Origin: Sphaeroforma sirkka | Taxonomy: Eukaryota > Opisthokonta > Ichthyosporea > Ichthyophonida | NCBI GenBank assembly: GCA_001586965.3 | Contig: LUCW03001894.1 | Coordinates: forward strand, 1 to 34,557 | Length of the DNA stretch: 34,557 bases | Reading direction: 5' to 3' | In this document: in pieces, positions 8,991 through 17,825 of the stretch | How positions within the stretch are numbered: position 1 is the stretch's first letter | Layout of the letters: the number at the start of each line of letters is the position of its first letter | Notes under the pieces: model-generated | The model's input: only the letters and a program-made list of their open reading frames with translations | Databases searched by the model: none | Told to the model about the DNA's origin: nothing | Program-made: the position numbers and the translations under genes

Positions 8991-9458
8991 CTCTCATTCG
9001 CTCGCTCATTTGATTCTGATGTACCAGTTATGGAGTCACAAGTCAAAGATATAATTGACAAAACATCCGAAGACGGTTACACCTACTACAAGACCCATTT
9101 CATGGATGGGACAGTAGCTTGGCTAACCTCCGATGCATTTCGTGAATCTCGCTACTTTCTTCGTATCTTTAATAAGAAATGGAATAAGCGTTTACATAAA
9201 GACACACGAGATAAACGAAAAGGGTTTCCTCAGGTGACTACAAACCTTGACGGATCTGAAATTCCCTATTTGCCACCTACTTCCTACGTGACTAAACTTT
9301 CTGATCTGCTTACCAACAGTGCAGAAAATTGTTCAAACTTACCTAATGAAGAACAGCCTTTGGCTAATACCTTACCAAATAATAAACGTAAGGCGCCTAC
9401 ATCGGAAATGGTTACTGGACCAAATACTAAACGACATAGAGTACAACATGAGTCTTGA
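8991..9458 (+). pseudogene. pol: Ty3-1 Pol C-terminus with chromodomain-like segment
   Basis: After the GPF module comes VPVMESQVKDIIDKTS, YTYYKTHFMDGTVAWLTS and a helical end (about 9016-9180). The order ExxVxxIID, YxxxF, aromatic W, helix recalls the chromodomain at the end of chromovirus integrases, which steers insertion to marked chromatin. The Trp is present but the aromatic cage is not clear, so this is tentative. A basic tail follows (NNKRKAPTSEM, GPNTKRHR) to the TGA at 9456-9458. Confidence 0.55.
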
Positions 9459-9568
9459 ACTCGTACATATAGGCACATACTTACTAGATAAGTCATGACC
9501 GAAACCGTTTTTACTTTGGTTTTCGCTTTACCAACTAGATCGTATCTTAACGTACGTTCGTAGTTTTA

Positions 9569-9586
9569 AAAGCTACTGGGGGGCTA
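9569..9586 (+). promoter_or_regulatory. Ty3-1 polypurine tract
   Basis: AAAAGCTACTGGGGGGCTA abuts the 3' LTR. The G-run is the likely primer for plus-strand synthesis. The same tract, as CCCCCC, lies next to the LTRs of Ty3-2 (20507-20516) and Ty3-3 (31079-31087). Confidence 0.75.
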
Positions 9587-10180
9587 TGTAGAAATACGGC
9601 CTCCGGTCAGTCTAAAATATCAAGATCAATTGAGATAATACATTGGTTTTATTTGTATTTTAAATAATTTAATACAAGCTCTTTTTCCAATATTTCCAAA
9701 GTGTTCTAAATTCACTTTGATGGCTCCAATAAACTGAGTATTTGGTATGACTCATCTACTTGGACCTATTTGAGACATTAGTAGATGTAGGATATTATAA
9801 ACTAAATTTTATAATCTCCGAACTACTACTTATAGATTTTGGTCCTCCCGCCAATCTCCAAAATCCAATAGGTCTTTTTCTTTTTTTAACTTTTCTTCAG
9901 ATGGAACTTTATTTATATCAGCTAATGTATTAACGTGACTTACGTTATTATGTCTATTTACAAATTAGGCATGTGGTCATGAACACTTAGTACTTCTAGT
10001 GAAAATTGTTCAATAAAGAACAGCTAGAGGTACGCCCTGTGTGATCGAGGATATTTAGGCTCTTAACAAGAGGCAGTCCCGATCATTCTTACACAAGCTA
10101 CCACTGCTAAATCCTAACTGACTAAATTGTATTTTAGTTTAATATAGTTTGAAACCTAGTAATTTCCATCGAAGTTTACA
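9587..10180 (+). repeat. Ty3-1 3' LTR
   Basis: This 594-bp copy runs from TGTAGAAATACGGCC to GAAGTTTACA. Against the 5' LTR the only differences noticed are a few homopolymer-length changes and one or two substitutions, so identity is about 99 percent. Confidence 0.95.
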
Positions 10181-10184
10181 AAAG
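10181..10184. repeat. target-site duplication AAAG, right
   Basis: It matches 2512-2515 and marks the right end of the Ty3-1 insertion. Confidence 0.8.
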
Positions 10185-10347
10185 TCTCAATTTCCTGGAG
10201 GAGGCACCAGCTCTTGTTCACCAAAATACCGGGGTCTATATAGCCGACATCGCAAACGTGATGAACACGATTGAAAGGGTTGTTGCGGTCACAAACTTTA
10301 CGCTCTTGACTCAAGCGATAGAGTCGGAGATCATGGCCTGGTTTTAA
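10185..10347 (+). pseudogene. right part of the open frame interrupted by Ty3-1
   Basis: The frame entering at 2283-2515 stays open here for about 54 codons to TAA at 10345-10347. It reads LNFLEEAPALVHQNTG, then ADIANVMNTIERVVAV and FTLLTQAIESEIMAWF, a helical-looking sequence. VHQNTGVYI and NTIERVVAV resemble, from memory, part of the TBK1 scaffold domain. Continuity across the empty site supports a real coding exon that was split by the element. A stop at 10345 followed by unrelated-looking DNA may be the end of an exon or of the gene. Confidence 0.4.
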
Positions 10348-10966
10348 GAAAAGCCAAACTCAGTAATGACTCCAGAGAGCCATTCTTTCGGGGAAATATC
10401 GTTCGACATGCGGGGCTCGATTAAGTGCCATGAACCTTGGTCAACAAAGTCCATCAAGCGGTTCAGATGAAGAGCAGGGCCATGGCTTATAAAAGCTTGG
10501 TGACAGTATAGTCAATATCTAAAGTAGATGATTCCAGATCAACAAAAGATCGAGTTGGAAAGTTATTGTAACGAAGGATCTAACACAAAAACAACAAACA
10601 ATGTGGGAGAAAACATTAAAAGTACAATCGCACCTATAATTGAAGACACGGGCAAAGGTTGCAAGAGGTCTGAATAAAGTATTAGAGAGAATATTAAAAC
10701 TGTTGAAATAACAAGTACTAAATTCAAAAAGAAAACCCTTCTACTGCAGCTGACACCGACATCATTACATTAGTATAATTTGCTACAAAAGCAAGAGGCG
10801 AGCACAAGGTGACATAGTTATAGCGGCTTTATTCGAACTCTCAGCTCTCGGCGGCCGTATATTAATTGCCCATATGTATTGCCGTCTGTTGCGCGATATA
10901 ACCTCTACTATCTCGAAAGTAAATCAACTAGGGGAGGAGGTAGTAACGGTTGGATACTAAATGTGA
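10348..10966 (+). other. unassigned stretch with short protein-like + frames
   Basis: Two short open stretches look less random than their surroundings: one near 10560-10675 with NNVGENIKSTIAPIIED, and one near 10817-10960 with AALFELSALGGRILIAHMY. Neither has a clear start and neither matches a family I know. They may be exons or fossil coding DNA. Confidence 0.25.
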
Positions 10967-11338
10967 ATGATTATGCAACTGAAAATAGTATTTTCTAGAA
11001 TAGTCTACTTCTCTGGAAGTACATCGCCTGCTACACGAACTGTAAACATCGTGTGCAAGAGTGAAGAAAAGCATAACTTATCGTATAGAACACCACTACC
11101 AACACGAAAAATCAGTAAAAAGTTAAAGGTGTACACTCGCAAAACGATGATCGTGCACATGCGTTACAATAAAATATTGACTACATGGCGTGACACTGGT
11201 AACAAAGACAACAGTATAAATGATACTAGTGTAGTTGCAGCCTTAAATTGGCATTGGAGGAAAATAACTGTTGGATTTAGTGTATTGGATAGGTGGCTGA
11301 CTGGCAACAGAACTTACCAAAAGACGTGGCAATATTGA
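10967..11338 (+). CDS. unidentified 123-residue open frame
   Basis: An ATG-started frame of 123 codons, preceded closely by in-frame stops. The product would be basic and Thr/Lys-rich with a Trp-rich end (VAALNWHWRKITVGFS, LDRWLTGNRTYQKTW). No signal peptide, zinc cluster or known motif is visible. The length is unusual for chance in AT-rich DNA, but no second line of evidence supports expression. Confidence 0.25.
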   Translation: MIMQLKIVFSRIVYFSGSTSPATRTVNIVCKSEEKHNLSYRTPLPTRKISKKLKVYTRKTMIVHMRYNKILTTWRDTGNKDNSINDTSVVAALNWHWRKITVGFSVLDRWLTGNRTYQKTWQY

Positions 11339-11706
11339 AGCATGTGAAACAAACGCAAGTGTAAACGCACAAGGGCACCAAGCAAGAAGAACCGATACAA
11401 GGAAATGATACAACTGAGCTTGGTATTAAAGCGACTTAGCGGCCAGTAAGTAATCGTATTGCAACTTCGGATAACATCGACTGGTCAGCAAAGCAGCTCA
11501 GATTTTTAGAATAACATACACTAATCGTAGAATAAATTTCATTCAGACATTCATGTGTAATATGCGATATTCTATTTACAACTATATTCTATGTATTTTG
11601 TAGGATCCTATGCAAACTGTGCACACATCTTATAGCTTGCGATACTTTTGAACACTTGGATTGTACCACACACATTCACAGTACACTGTTTTTGTTTATG
11701 TGCTGC
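11339..11706. other. no gene seen
   Basis: AT-rich DNA with only short frames between the 123-codon + frame and the end of the minus-strand tract. Nothing else can be supported. Confidence 0.4.
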
Positions 11707-14014
11707 TTATCGTTTCTTCTTAGGTGGCGGTGTATTATAAGTATCTACATGTTCAGTGTTGGTGTCTGCGCTATCTAAAATAGGTGCAAAGCTACTCGGT
11801 GTTGGTGTGGGTTCGGAAGCACTTCAGGGGTTGCCCAAAGCGGGCGAACTATTGCAGGTTGTCGAATCGTGCAATCAGCCGTTTTGTCCACCGCTGTGTT
11901 CGCACCAGTCTCTGGCTCGTTTAGTTTGGAAGTAGCTATCGCATGCATTACACTGCTTGCAGTTGACAATATTCCACGTCTTAGGATCTATCGCAGAATT
12001 CTTCTTACTACATCCCTTTTTACACTATTAAAAGTGTAGCGTAACGAACAACCCAATCATTTCCTACGTCTGCCAACAAGCGCGTTACAGCCATATCGAC
12101 TGATACTTTTTCTGCTGTGTTTACACCTTGCATGTACCAATCACACACTGTTGCGCCGTGTTCTAACTAAGCCATAAACTATCATCCTTGTTGCGAGAAT
12201 TACTTTTACAATAACGAGTGATCAATTCAGCATATATCACAGAATCTACCTCTATATGTACTAGTGGAGGAGCTGGAGGAATAGGATCACTTGCCTCTGC
12301 TGCTGCTAATCGATCACGTTCAGCATGTACATCTTATATGACAGCAGTGCCTGACACAAGCTCTTGTGTTGCTTTTATAAAAACATCTTGCTGGGTGCCT
12401 GTCCGTTATAGGCATGTACTGTAGCTTTACTTGGGGCCGGTTGACTTTCAGCAGTATTATTAATAATGCCATTTTGATACCCCATGTCGAATCTCTGAAG
12501 GATATAATCGTTGTGGGAGCTAGCTGTTTATGGCACCTTGATCGGAAGTATTCTTGTCTGCGTGCAAAATGCCAACCCATCATCATCGAAAACAACATCC
12601 TAGATATCTGATGTGCCATGCATTAATATTTTCTTCGCCACTGCATCCTGTTGAATATATATACACATAAATACTAGGTGATCACTTCTAAATAACGTAT
12701 GTGTAAATAAATAAAATTGATATTGAAACTGGAATATAATGGGGGAATTCACTTACCTTTCTAGCAGCGCTGTTGTCAAGACAACTATCCCTAGGCACTT
12801 TGACGAAGGCCACCGCGCTAATCTTTATACATTTTGTGCCCTTCTGTGACACGTCGTCCCAACAGCATAGGCGTGACTTTCAATATGTCTAGTGGCCGAG
12901 ATATATTTTTATATAAAAATAATCGAGATGGGGATATATCTCGCGACATAAGAAGCATGGGCATCAAACACCGATTTTCCGCACTAAGCTTCGTTGAATA
13001 GCCAGAAAGAGATACGTAGATCCTCGTCCATACCACAGCTTCCGGTTAATTTTGGAAGCGCTCGAGAAATTATCTATGGCAGAAAAAGCCGGCGCATTAT
13101 TGTCAATCAACACTATAGCTTACTTTTTTAATTGTATTTCACATGTCTCGAGCGATTGCAGTGTTGTTTGTACTATCTCCGTATTTTGGTTGTAGTTTTG
13201 CATGATTATATCGAGATGCTTGTCTGTATTGGATCGCCAGACTTATCTGTATATATTATGGCTGCTCCCAGTAGACTGTACCCTCGCTTACCATAATATT
13301 TGATTATTTCTTCTAGGTACCGCTGAGACAGAATTTTCTGTTTATGATCAATACTGATCAACAGTGATTCCTCATCCAATTCAACCAATATTCGCTCGAT
13401 TACGATATGCGAATCTTGCCAATTTCCGGCTGCTGTATGGTTTTGGAACCTAAAAGATCTGCTTGTCTATGAATTATCTTCAACACCGGCAGAATAGGAG
13501 TCAGCTCGGAATAGTCCATGTCGTGACCTAGATCAGGTGCACTATCTAGAAGGGGAACAGGTGAGCTTTCATTCAGAAAGTCAACGAATTGTTTCTTCTC
13601 GCCGCTACTATTCAACCCAGGGATATCGATCGGGAAAGCTCCAATTGTAGTAGCTTCTAGTATGTACAGCTTGTACATCAGAACCTAGTCTATGCGCTTT
13701 CCGTTTGAGGTTTTCTCGTACGGACGCTTCTATTTAAGGCACCATTGTTACAATTCTCACACAAAGCATGGTCTTCGTGGGTACACTTCGAAACCCCCTT
13801 AATCACCATCGCATTCACTAGCATAGTTGTAGTTGTAATATTTAGCATGATCACGTGTATGAAAGCTCTCTAGTTGTTTCACCTTGCAAATCTCGAGCAA
13901 AATTCCATCTGTTACATGAACATAGTATAATGATAGGATAGACTCGCCTGCTGTTGTGCCGGGTTTGTCAGAGTGAAAAAAAAGTACGTTCAATTTGATT
14001 ATACGTACCATCAC
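11707..14014 (-). pseudogene. decayed minus-strand coding tract of unknown family
   Basis: Almost the whole tract reads as convincing protein on the minus strand, in shifting frames, ending with a TAA at 11707-11709 after a PPPKKKR nuclear-signal-like tail. Recognisable pieces in order are: CTHEDHALCENCNN (near 13760-13800, a C-H-H-C-C cluster), an ATG frame at 13678 starting MYKLYILEATTIGAFPIDIP, IERILVELDEESLLISI (near 13370), YGRGSTYLFLAIQRS (near 13000), KISAVAFVKVPRDSC (near 12800), AERDRLAAAEASDPIPPAPP (near 12290), VSVDMAVTRLLADVGNDWV (near 12080) and NIVNCKQCNACDSYF (near 11960, Cys-rich). It has about ten breaks. It could be a host pseudogene, a domesticated element or an old viral gene; I know no family with this order. 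Confidence 0.5.
12648..12756 (-). other. candidate GT-AG intron in the minus-strand tract
   Basis: On the minus strand AAAG|GTAAGT (donor at 12756) and TATTCAACAG|GATG (acceptor ending at 12648) bracket 109 bp of AT-rich DNA. The flanking codons read SAARK before and DAVAKKILMHG after, a smooth helical sequence. If real, the tract was once a eukaryotic spliced gene. A chance donor/acceptor pair is not excluded. Confidence 0.4.
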
Positions 14015-14431
14015 ATTTGCTCATTGTATCGTTTCACTACCACGAATCCTCACATTATTTGTAGGTGTTTTTTTGTTTTTTTTTGCGGTCGGATAAGAGA
14101 TCCAGCTGAGATAGTATACGTCCACGATCTGAGGGCATTACGATCCCCAGGTTATTTTCCCGACCACCATCGGACGATGTACATGGGAAATCACTCGACT
14201 CGAGTCTTTTACGTTTCATTGCTGTACGAACATGTGTATTTGGAATCTGCGAGCTAAAAATTCGATCGTATAGTTTTTAAATCACACTTATGTTAAATTT
14301 TGTCAACATGTACGGTATATCCTGGCTAGCCTACAGTCTGCAAATGATCTACTTCGAAGACAACCATCTATGAATCTTGCTCGCGAAAGACGCAAGTTTA
14401 CTGCAGCCTGCCTCGCCTTCTTCATGCAGTT
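14015..14431. other. no gene seen
   Basis: A T-run and poly-T tract lie near 14068-14083. The + frame over 13973-14257 and the small frames on both strands show no recognisable protein character. Confidence 0.35.
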
Positions 14432-14545
14432 ATGAGTACTGTATCGGGTACGGTGATACTGGTAACCCCAAAGCCGGAACACCACCTGCACTACTTCGTC
14501 GACGCCTGTCAGATAGGACTAGGGTCAGCGCCTTGCTCCAAATTG
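14432..14545 (+). pseudogene. fossil RNase H fragment of another retroelement
   Basis: It reads VILVTPKPEHHLHYFVDACQ followed by a G-L-G-S turn, the layout of the start of a retroelement RNase H (P, hydrophobic, Asp-Ala, GlyxGlySer). The sequence is not close to the Ty3-1 RNase H, so it comes from a different, older element. It is a short broken remnant. Confidence 0.5.
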
Positions 14546-14555
14546 GAAGCAGCCC

Positions 14556-15127
14556 CACACATGGAAAACGGTTGACGCCTACATCCAGGTTGAGAAGGAC
14601 GCCGAACTGCAGTACTTGCGGAGTGTCGATATTAACGAGAACATGCTTCTCTTGGCTCAATCCGATAGACAGTTTACTGAGGCGATTGCCCTCAGTAAGG
14701 AAATCACGGCGCGTACGCCTCGCCCTAACGATGACTCCCCCCACCCGTCGCCCGTCCACAGGAGCAAACGCAACCAACAGTAGCCCAACTCTCACCCCAC
14801 AAGAAGCGCCACATCGACACCTCTGTTTACCTGGCATACCGAGAGATGCTGCACCGTTTCAACGCTCAGTGACTGTCCTGCCCGCAAGCGTCGTTCCACA
14901 AGCGGAACAGTCAACTCCACTACAACCCGCGCATACACGGGTACACCAAATTGCGGCATATACCTTTGGTATGCTCATCCTAGACCTCTACGCAAGCAAG
15001 ACGTGCCACCAGCTCCCCTAAGTACACCGATCTGGACGGGGGAACCGTTGGCTGTACCGCTAACAAGGTCAACCTTTTCCATCTCTACCCGTATGTCAAC
15101 CTTTCCTGGCGGTAATTTTCCCTCCTT
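14556..15127 (+). pseudogene. unidentified coding tract ending at the old LTR
   Basis: Immediately after the RNase H scrap the DNA reads as protein: YIQVEKDAELQYLRSVDI, then LLLAQSDRQFTEAIALSKEI, a strongly helical sequence with coiled-coil spacing, followed by a Pro/Thr-rich region that stays largely open up to the first base of the LTR at 15128. RHIDTSVYLAYREMLHRF in another frame also looks genuine. It may be part of a Gag-like or ORF1-like protein of an old element. The family is not recognised and the frame is broken. Confidence 0.4.
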
Positions 15128-15376
15128 TGTAGAAATACGGCCTCCGATCAGTCTAAAAGAACAAGATCAAATGAGATAACATATTGGTTTTTTATTGTAT
15201 TTATAATAATTTAATACAAATTCTTTTTCCAATATTTCCAAAGTGTTCGAATTTCACTTTGATGGCGCCAATAGCCTGAGTATTTGGTATGACTCATTTA
15301 CTTGGACCTATTTGAGACGATAGTAGATGTAGGATATTATAAACTAAATTTTGTAATCTCTGAACTACTACTTACA
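15128..15376 (+). repeat. old LTR of the Ty3-1 family, left part
   Basis: It starts TGTAGAAATACGGCC and follows the Ty3-1 LTR with many substitutions as far as CTACTACTTACA, where the retroposon insertion interrupts it. The divergence is far greater than among the three young elements, so this is an older member of the family. No internal region adjoins it and no flanking duplication was found. Confidence 0.9.
15368..15376. repeat. 9-bp target duplication of the retroposon, left
   Basis: CTACTTACA occurs here and at 16864-16872, on either side of the retroposon. Counted once, it restores the LTR alignment. Confidence 0.85.
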
Positions 15377-15660
15377 AAATATAAATAAACAAATGAATTC
15401 AGAAGGCTTCCCCATATTTATTTTTCACTTCCCCATATTTATTTTTCACGATGGACCTTTGATTCAAATTTTCGTCTCCGAAACGTAAATCTCGGTGACC
15501 AGTAGGTCACCAGTGTAGAACTGAATACCACTTTCAAAAAACCCACAGACCCCACCAAAACGTTGACTTGAAATTTGGATTTCCAATCAAAAAAATAAAA
15601 TACAGTAGGGAGTCTGGGGACCCACACTCTCACAGCCCCACAGTTCCACATCCGCGAAAA

Positions 15661-16188
15661 ATGTCGGGCCAGGCCGAGTCCCCAATTGAGACGTTCGTCC
15701 CCAACGGCTCCTTACCCAATGACCAATGGAAATTGGACATACAAAAATCGATCACAAACCTCTCTGCCCAGGTCAGTACTCTACAGGCCAATCTCAATCA
15801 AATTTTGGGACCGGCTCTAACAACCCCGAACAATGATAGGCCCATCTCCAAGGAGCCTTTGACTGATGACCAATGGAAATCAACCATACACCAAATGCTC
15901 ACTAACCTCTGTGCAAAAACAATCAACCTTGAATCCAAACTCCGAGACCTTAAATCCCCAAACCGTGCACCTATAGATAAGGACACACCCGACACTTTCC
16001 GATTTGGCTCCACAAGCCCGCCTGCTCCGCCTGCAAAAGACCGCGGTCACAGGCGCCCAATAGCAGCAGTGAGCCTTCCAGCTACCGCTCAAAAGTGGAC
16101 AAACCTACAAAACCGAGCCCTAAAAAACGCCCGACCCTACCAGCTTCTCAGTCCCAACCGCAGCCGCCAGTTCCCGAACACCTTTTGA
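15661..16188 (+). CDS. retroposon ORF1-like protein, N-terminal part
   Basis: An ATG at 15661 opens a 175-codon frame. Two related segments, DQWKLDIQKSITNLSAQVS and DQWKSTIHQMLTNLCAKTIN, repeat with a spacing of about 45 residues. Each looks like an amphipathic helix, and together they suggest a coiled-coil oligomerisation region as in LINE ORF1 proteins. A Pro/Ser-rich linker (SPPAPPAKDRG) follows. From about 16040 the overlapping frame below carries the more plausible continuation, so this frame probably shifts there and its last 40 or so codons are unlikely to be native. No RNA-binding motif is certain. Confidence 0.6.
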   Translation: MSGQAESPIETFVPNGSLPNDQWKLDIQKSITNLSAQVSTLQANLNQILGPALTTPNNDRPISKEPLTDDQWKSTIHQMLTNLCAKTINLESKLRDLKSPNRAPIDKDTPDTFRFGSTSPPAPPAKDRGHRRPIAAVSLPATAQKWTNLQNRALKNARPYQLLSPNRSRQFPNTF

Positions 16189-16823
16189 CGAAAGTGGTGG
16201 GCCGCCCGATGCCGGACAAAACTCTTCATGAAATGGATGACATAACTCCGGTATGGCTCTTCTTCCGAGCAATTTTCCCTAACGGCAAGCCCCCATCCCA
16301 ATCAGTATTTGAAAAATACTGGCATGCCCAACCAGTCCTCAATCGCCACCACTTTCTCTGGTATCTTCCGTCTAAATCGGTATCTCAACCAAATCGCCGC
16401 GGAAGCTCCACCAGTTTCATCCGCCTTTGTGTTCCTAGCGACGTTGTCGCCCAGGTAAAACGACATGTAGCACTTACATGGAAATGGCAGCTTGATGAAA
16501 ACATCGACCCCCGCTCCCAACAACATCCCGACGCTACGAAAGCAGCTTTAATCCATTATCTCCGCACCAAGCGGGAGGCCCGCTGCACACATGAACGAGC
16601 GCCAAAAATCCTTGACCGCAGCATGGATGCACTACTGATCCCACTTGTCAATTACACTAACGCAGACATCCTCCAATCTACCGCGGATCGTCTCCAGAAG
16701 GCTTACCAAGCAAAGCATAATGCAAACCTCTTCTCACCTAACCCGCAAATCCCGACAAACGCTAATCTTTCCTGCACCACTACAGCGACTATGAGAGCCA
16801 TACCATATGTTCATGCATTGTAA
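16020..16823 (+). CDS. retroposon ORF1-like protein, C-terminal part
   Basis: This frame is open from about 16020 to the TAA after YVHAL. It begins with a basic Lys/Pro/Ser linker (KVDKPTKPSPKKRPTLP) and then a globular-looking region: PVWLFFRAIFPNGKPP, FLWYLPSKSVS, SFIRLCVPSDVVAQVKRHV and TWKWQLDENIDP. It closes with TATMRAIPYVHAL. The closing motif is shared with the copies at 1111-1256 (IPYVHTL) and near 18730 (ISYAHTL), which shows it was coding when the copies were made. I do not recognise the globular domain. It overlaps the N-terminal frame, so one frame change separates the two in this copy. Confidence 0.6.
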   Translation, partial: ACSACKRPRSQAPNSSSEPSSYRSKVDKPTKPSPKKRPTLPASQSQPQPPVPEHLLTKVVGRPMPDKTLHEMDDITPVWLFFRAIFPNGKPPSQSVFEKYWHAQPVLNRHHFLWYLPSKSVSQPNRRGSSTSFIRLCVPSDVVAQVKRHVALTWKWQLDENIDPRSQQHPDATKAALIHYLRTKREARCTHERAPKILDRSMDALLIPLVNYTNADILQSTADRLQKAYQAKHNANLFSPNPQIPTNANLSCTTTATMRAIPYVHAL

Positions 16824-16863
16824 TATACATACTTGTCATTTTTTAAAATAAATAATATTATCC

Positions 16864-17224
16864 CTACTTACAGGGTTTGGTCTTCTCGCCAATCTCCAAA
16901 ATCCAGTAAGTCTTTTTCTTTTTTAACATTTTTTTTCAGATGCAACTTTATTTATATTAGCCAATGTATTAACTTGATTTACATTATTATGTCTATCTAC
17001 AAATTAGGCATGTGGTCATGAACACTTAGTACTTCCAGTGAAAATTATTTAATAAAGAACAGCTAGAGGTACGCCCTGTGTGATCGAGGATATTAAGGTT
17101 CTTACCAAGAGGCAGTCCCGATCATTCTTACACAAGATACCACTGCTAAATCCTAAGTGACTTAAATTGTATCTTAGTTTATATAACATAGTTTAAAACA
17201 TAGAAATATCCATCGAAATTTACA
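16864..17224 (+). repeat. old LTR of the Ty3-1 family, right part
   Basis: After the second CTACTTACA the LTR resumes at GGGTTTGGTCTTCTCGCC and runs to CATCGAAATTTACA at 17224, with the CAATAAAGAAC-like motif kept near 17050. Together with 15128-15376 it makes one nearly full-length but diverged LTR, either a solo LTR or the remnant of a lost element. Confidence 0.9.
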
Positions 17225-17450
17225 GCAAGGAGTCCAATCAGTGAGATATTGGCGTCAGGCCTGTCCTTATGTACTGATTATCTATATCTTTTAGTCGATA
17301 TAAATCATTATTATTCTAATAGCACGCATGCCATTCTAAAATAGAATCAAAACCGCAACATAAAATTGAGACTAGGTAATGGAATCTACTGTTGTTATGT
17401 TTGTCAATGCTAATTTAAAAAAATAGTTGATAATGAACATGGGGAGTTTT
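17225..17450. repeat. insert holding inverted copy B of the dispersed repeat
   Basis: Positions 17245-17439 are the reverse complement of 1951-2140. The segment lies between the end of the old LTR and a second copy of the LTR's last 45 bases (17449-17493), as if a piece of DNA had been captured during a small duplication of the LTR end. Confidence 0.75.
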
Positions 17451-17493
17451 ATATAACATAGTTTAGAACATAGAAATATACATCGAAGTTTAT
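17451..17493 (+). repeat. duplicated LTR end
   Basis: ATATAACATAGTTTAGAACATAG and the following bases to GAAGTTTATA match 17181-17224 with about four differences. It is a local duplicate of the last bases of the old LTR. Confidence 0.75.
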
Positions 17494-17825
17494 ACCTTCT
17501 TCCAACCAGAAAGCTACGCACACCACGGCCGTTGTTGTGGTCCTCTCGTTTTGGCCCACATTGCAGTGGGGTTTGATCTTCTTTCATCACTTGACAATGG
17601 AACCTACTATCTACGCATACGACTGATACGTTTCTCAAAAACGGAGCATAAGACTGATACGCTTTTCAAAAAGGGAACCGTGGAGCTTGGCCTTCCCCCG
17701 TGAGAATATACGCCCATCTGTAAGATATCCAGTGCCACTACATTCCCCATGCCCATACCGGTATTCATTCGATTTCCAGCTGGGGTCAGAAACCCCCTCA
17801 CGGGGCTCCTCCCTGTCATGACGCT
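17494..17825. other. C-rich stretch with a short tandem duplication
   Basis: Two units of about 30 bp (17617-17646 and 17647-17677, GACTGATACG..TTC.CAAAAA) lie in tandem. The rest is compositionally like the retroposon that follows and may be its 5' part, but no clear match to copy 2 was seen. Confidence 0.4.

Larger units (their letters stand above)
2516..10180 (+). mobile_element. Ty3/Gypsy LTR retrotransposon Ty3-1, full length, broken
   Basis: The element is 7665 bp and is bounded by LTRs of 599 and 594 bp that begin TG and end CA, with AAAG duplicated at both flanks. In order it holds Gag, protease, RT, RNase H, a methyltransferase-like domain, integrase, a chromodomain-like segment and a polypurine tract. 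RNase H before integrase is the Ty3/Gypsy order. The LTRs differ mainly in homopolymer lengths and one or two bases, so the insertion is recent. The coding region has roughly eight to ten breaks. Its relatives in the window are Ty3-2 and Ty3-3 on the minus strand and the old LTR at 15128-17224. Confidence 0.95.
15377..16863 (+). mobile_element. ORF1-type non-LTR retroposon, copy 2
   Basis: This 1487-bp insertion splits an old LTR and is flanked by CTACTTACA on both sides. Its 5' region has two tandem 21-bp units (15407-15427 and 15428-15448, CTTCCCCATATTTATTTTTCA). The body carries an ORF1-like coding region in two frames, followed by only about 40 bases of AT-rich tail (TTTTTTAAAATAAATAATATTATCC). 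There is no endonuclease or RT region, so it must be mobilised by proteins from elsewhere. Two other copies share the coding 3' end and tail (1111-1256 and 17826-18987). It is C-rich on the + strand, unlike its surroundings. Confidence 0.8.

Noticed and set aside
12218-12611. Plus-strand frames over the minus-strand tract (Ala/Ser-rich and Cys-rich)
   Set aside because: The opposite strand reads far more like protein; these are shadows.
16230-16330. Resemblance of AIFPNGKPP in the retroposon protein to a stretch I recall from herpesvirus single-strand DNA-binding proteins
   Set aside because: The match is short, from memory, and not supported by the surrounding residues; the repeat family context explains the sequence better.
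15128-17224. A clean solo LTR with target duplication
   Set aside because: The four bases before 15128 and after 17224 do not match, so a solo LTR by simple recombination cannot be shown.
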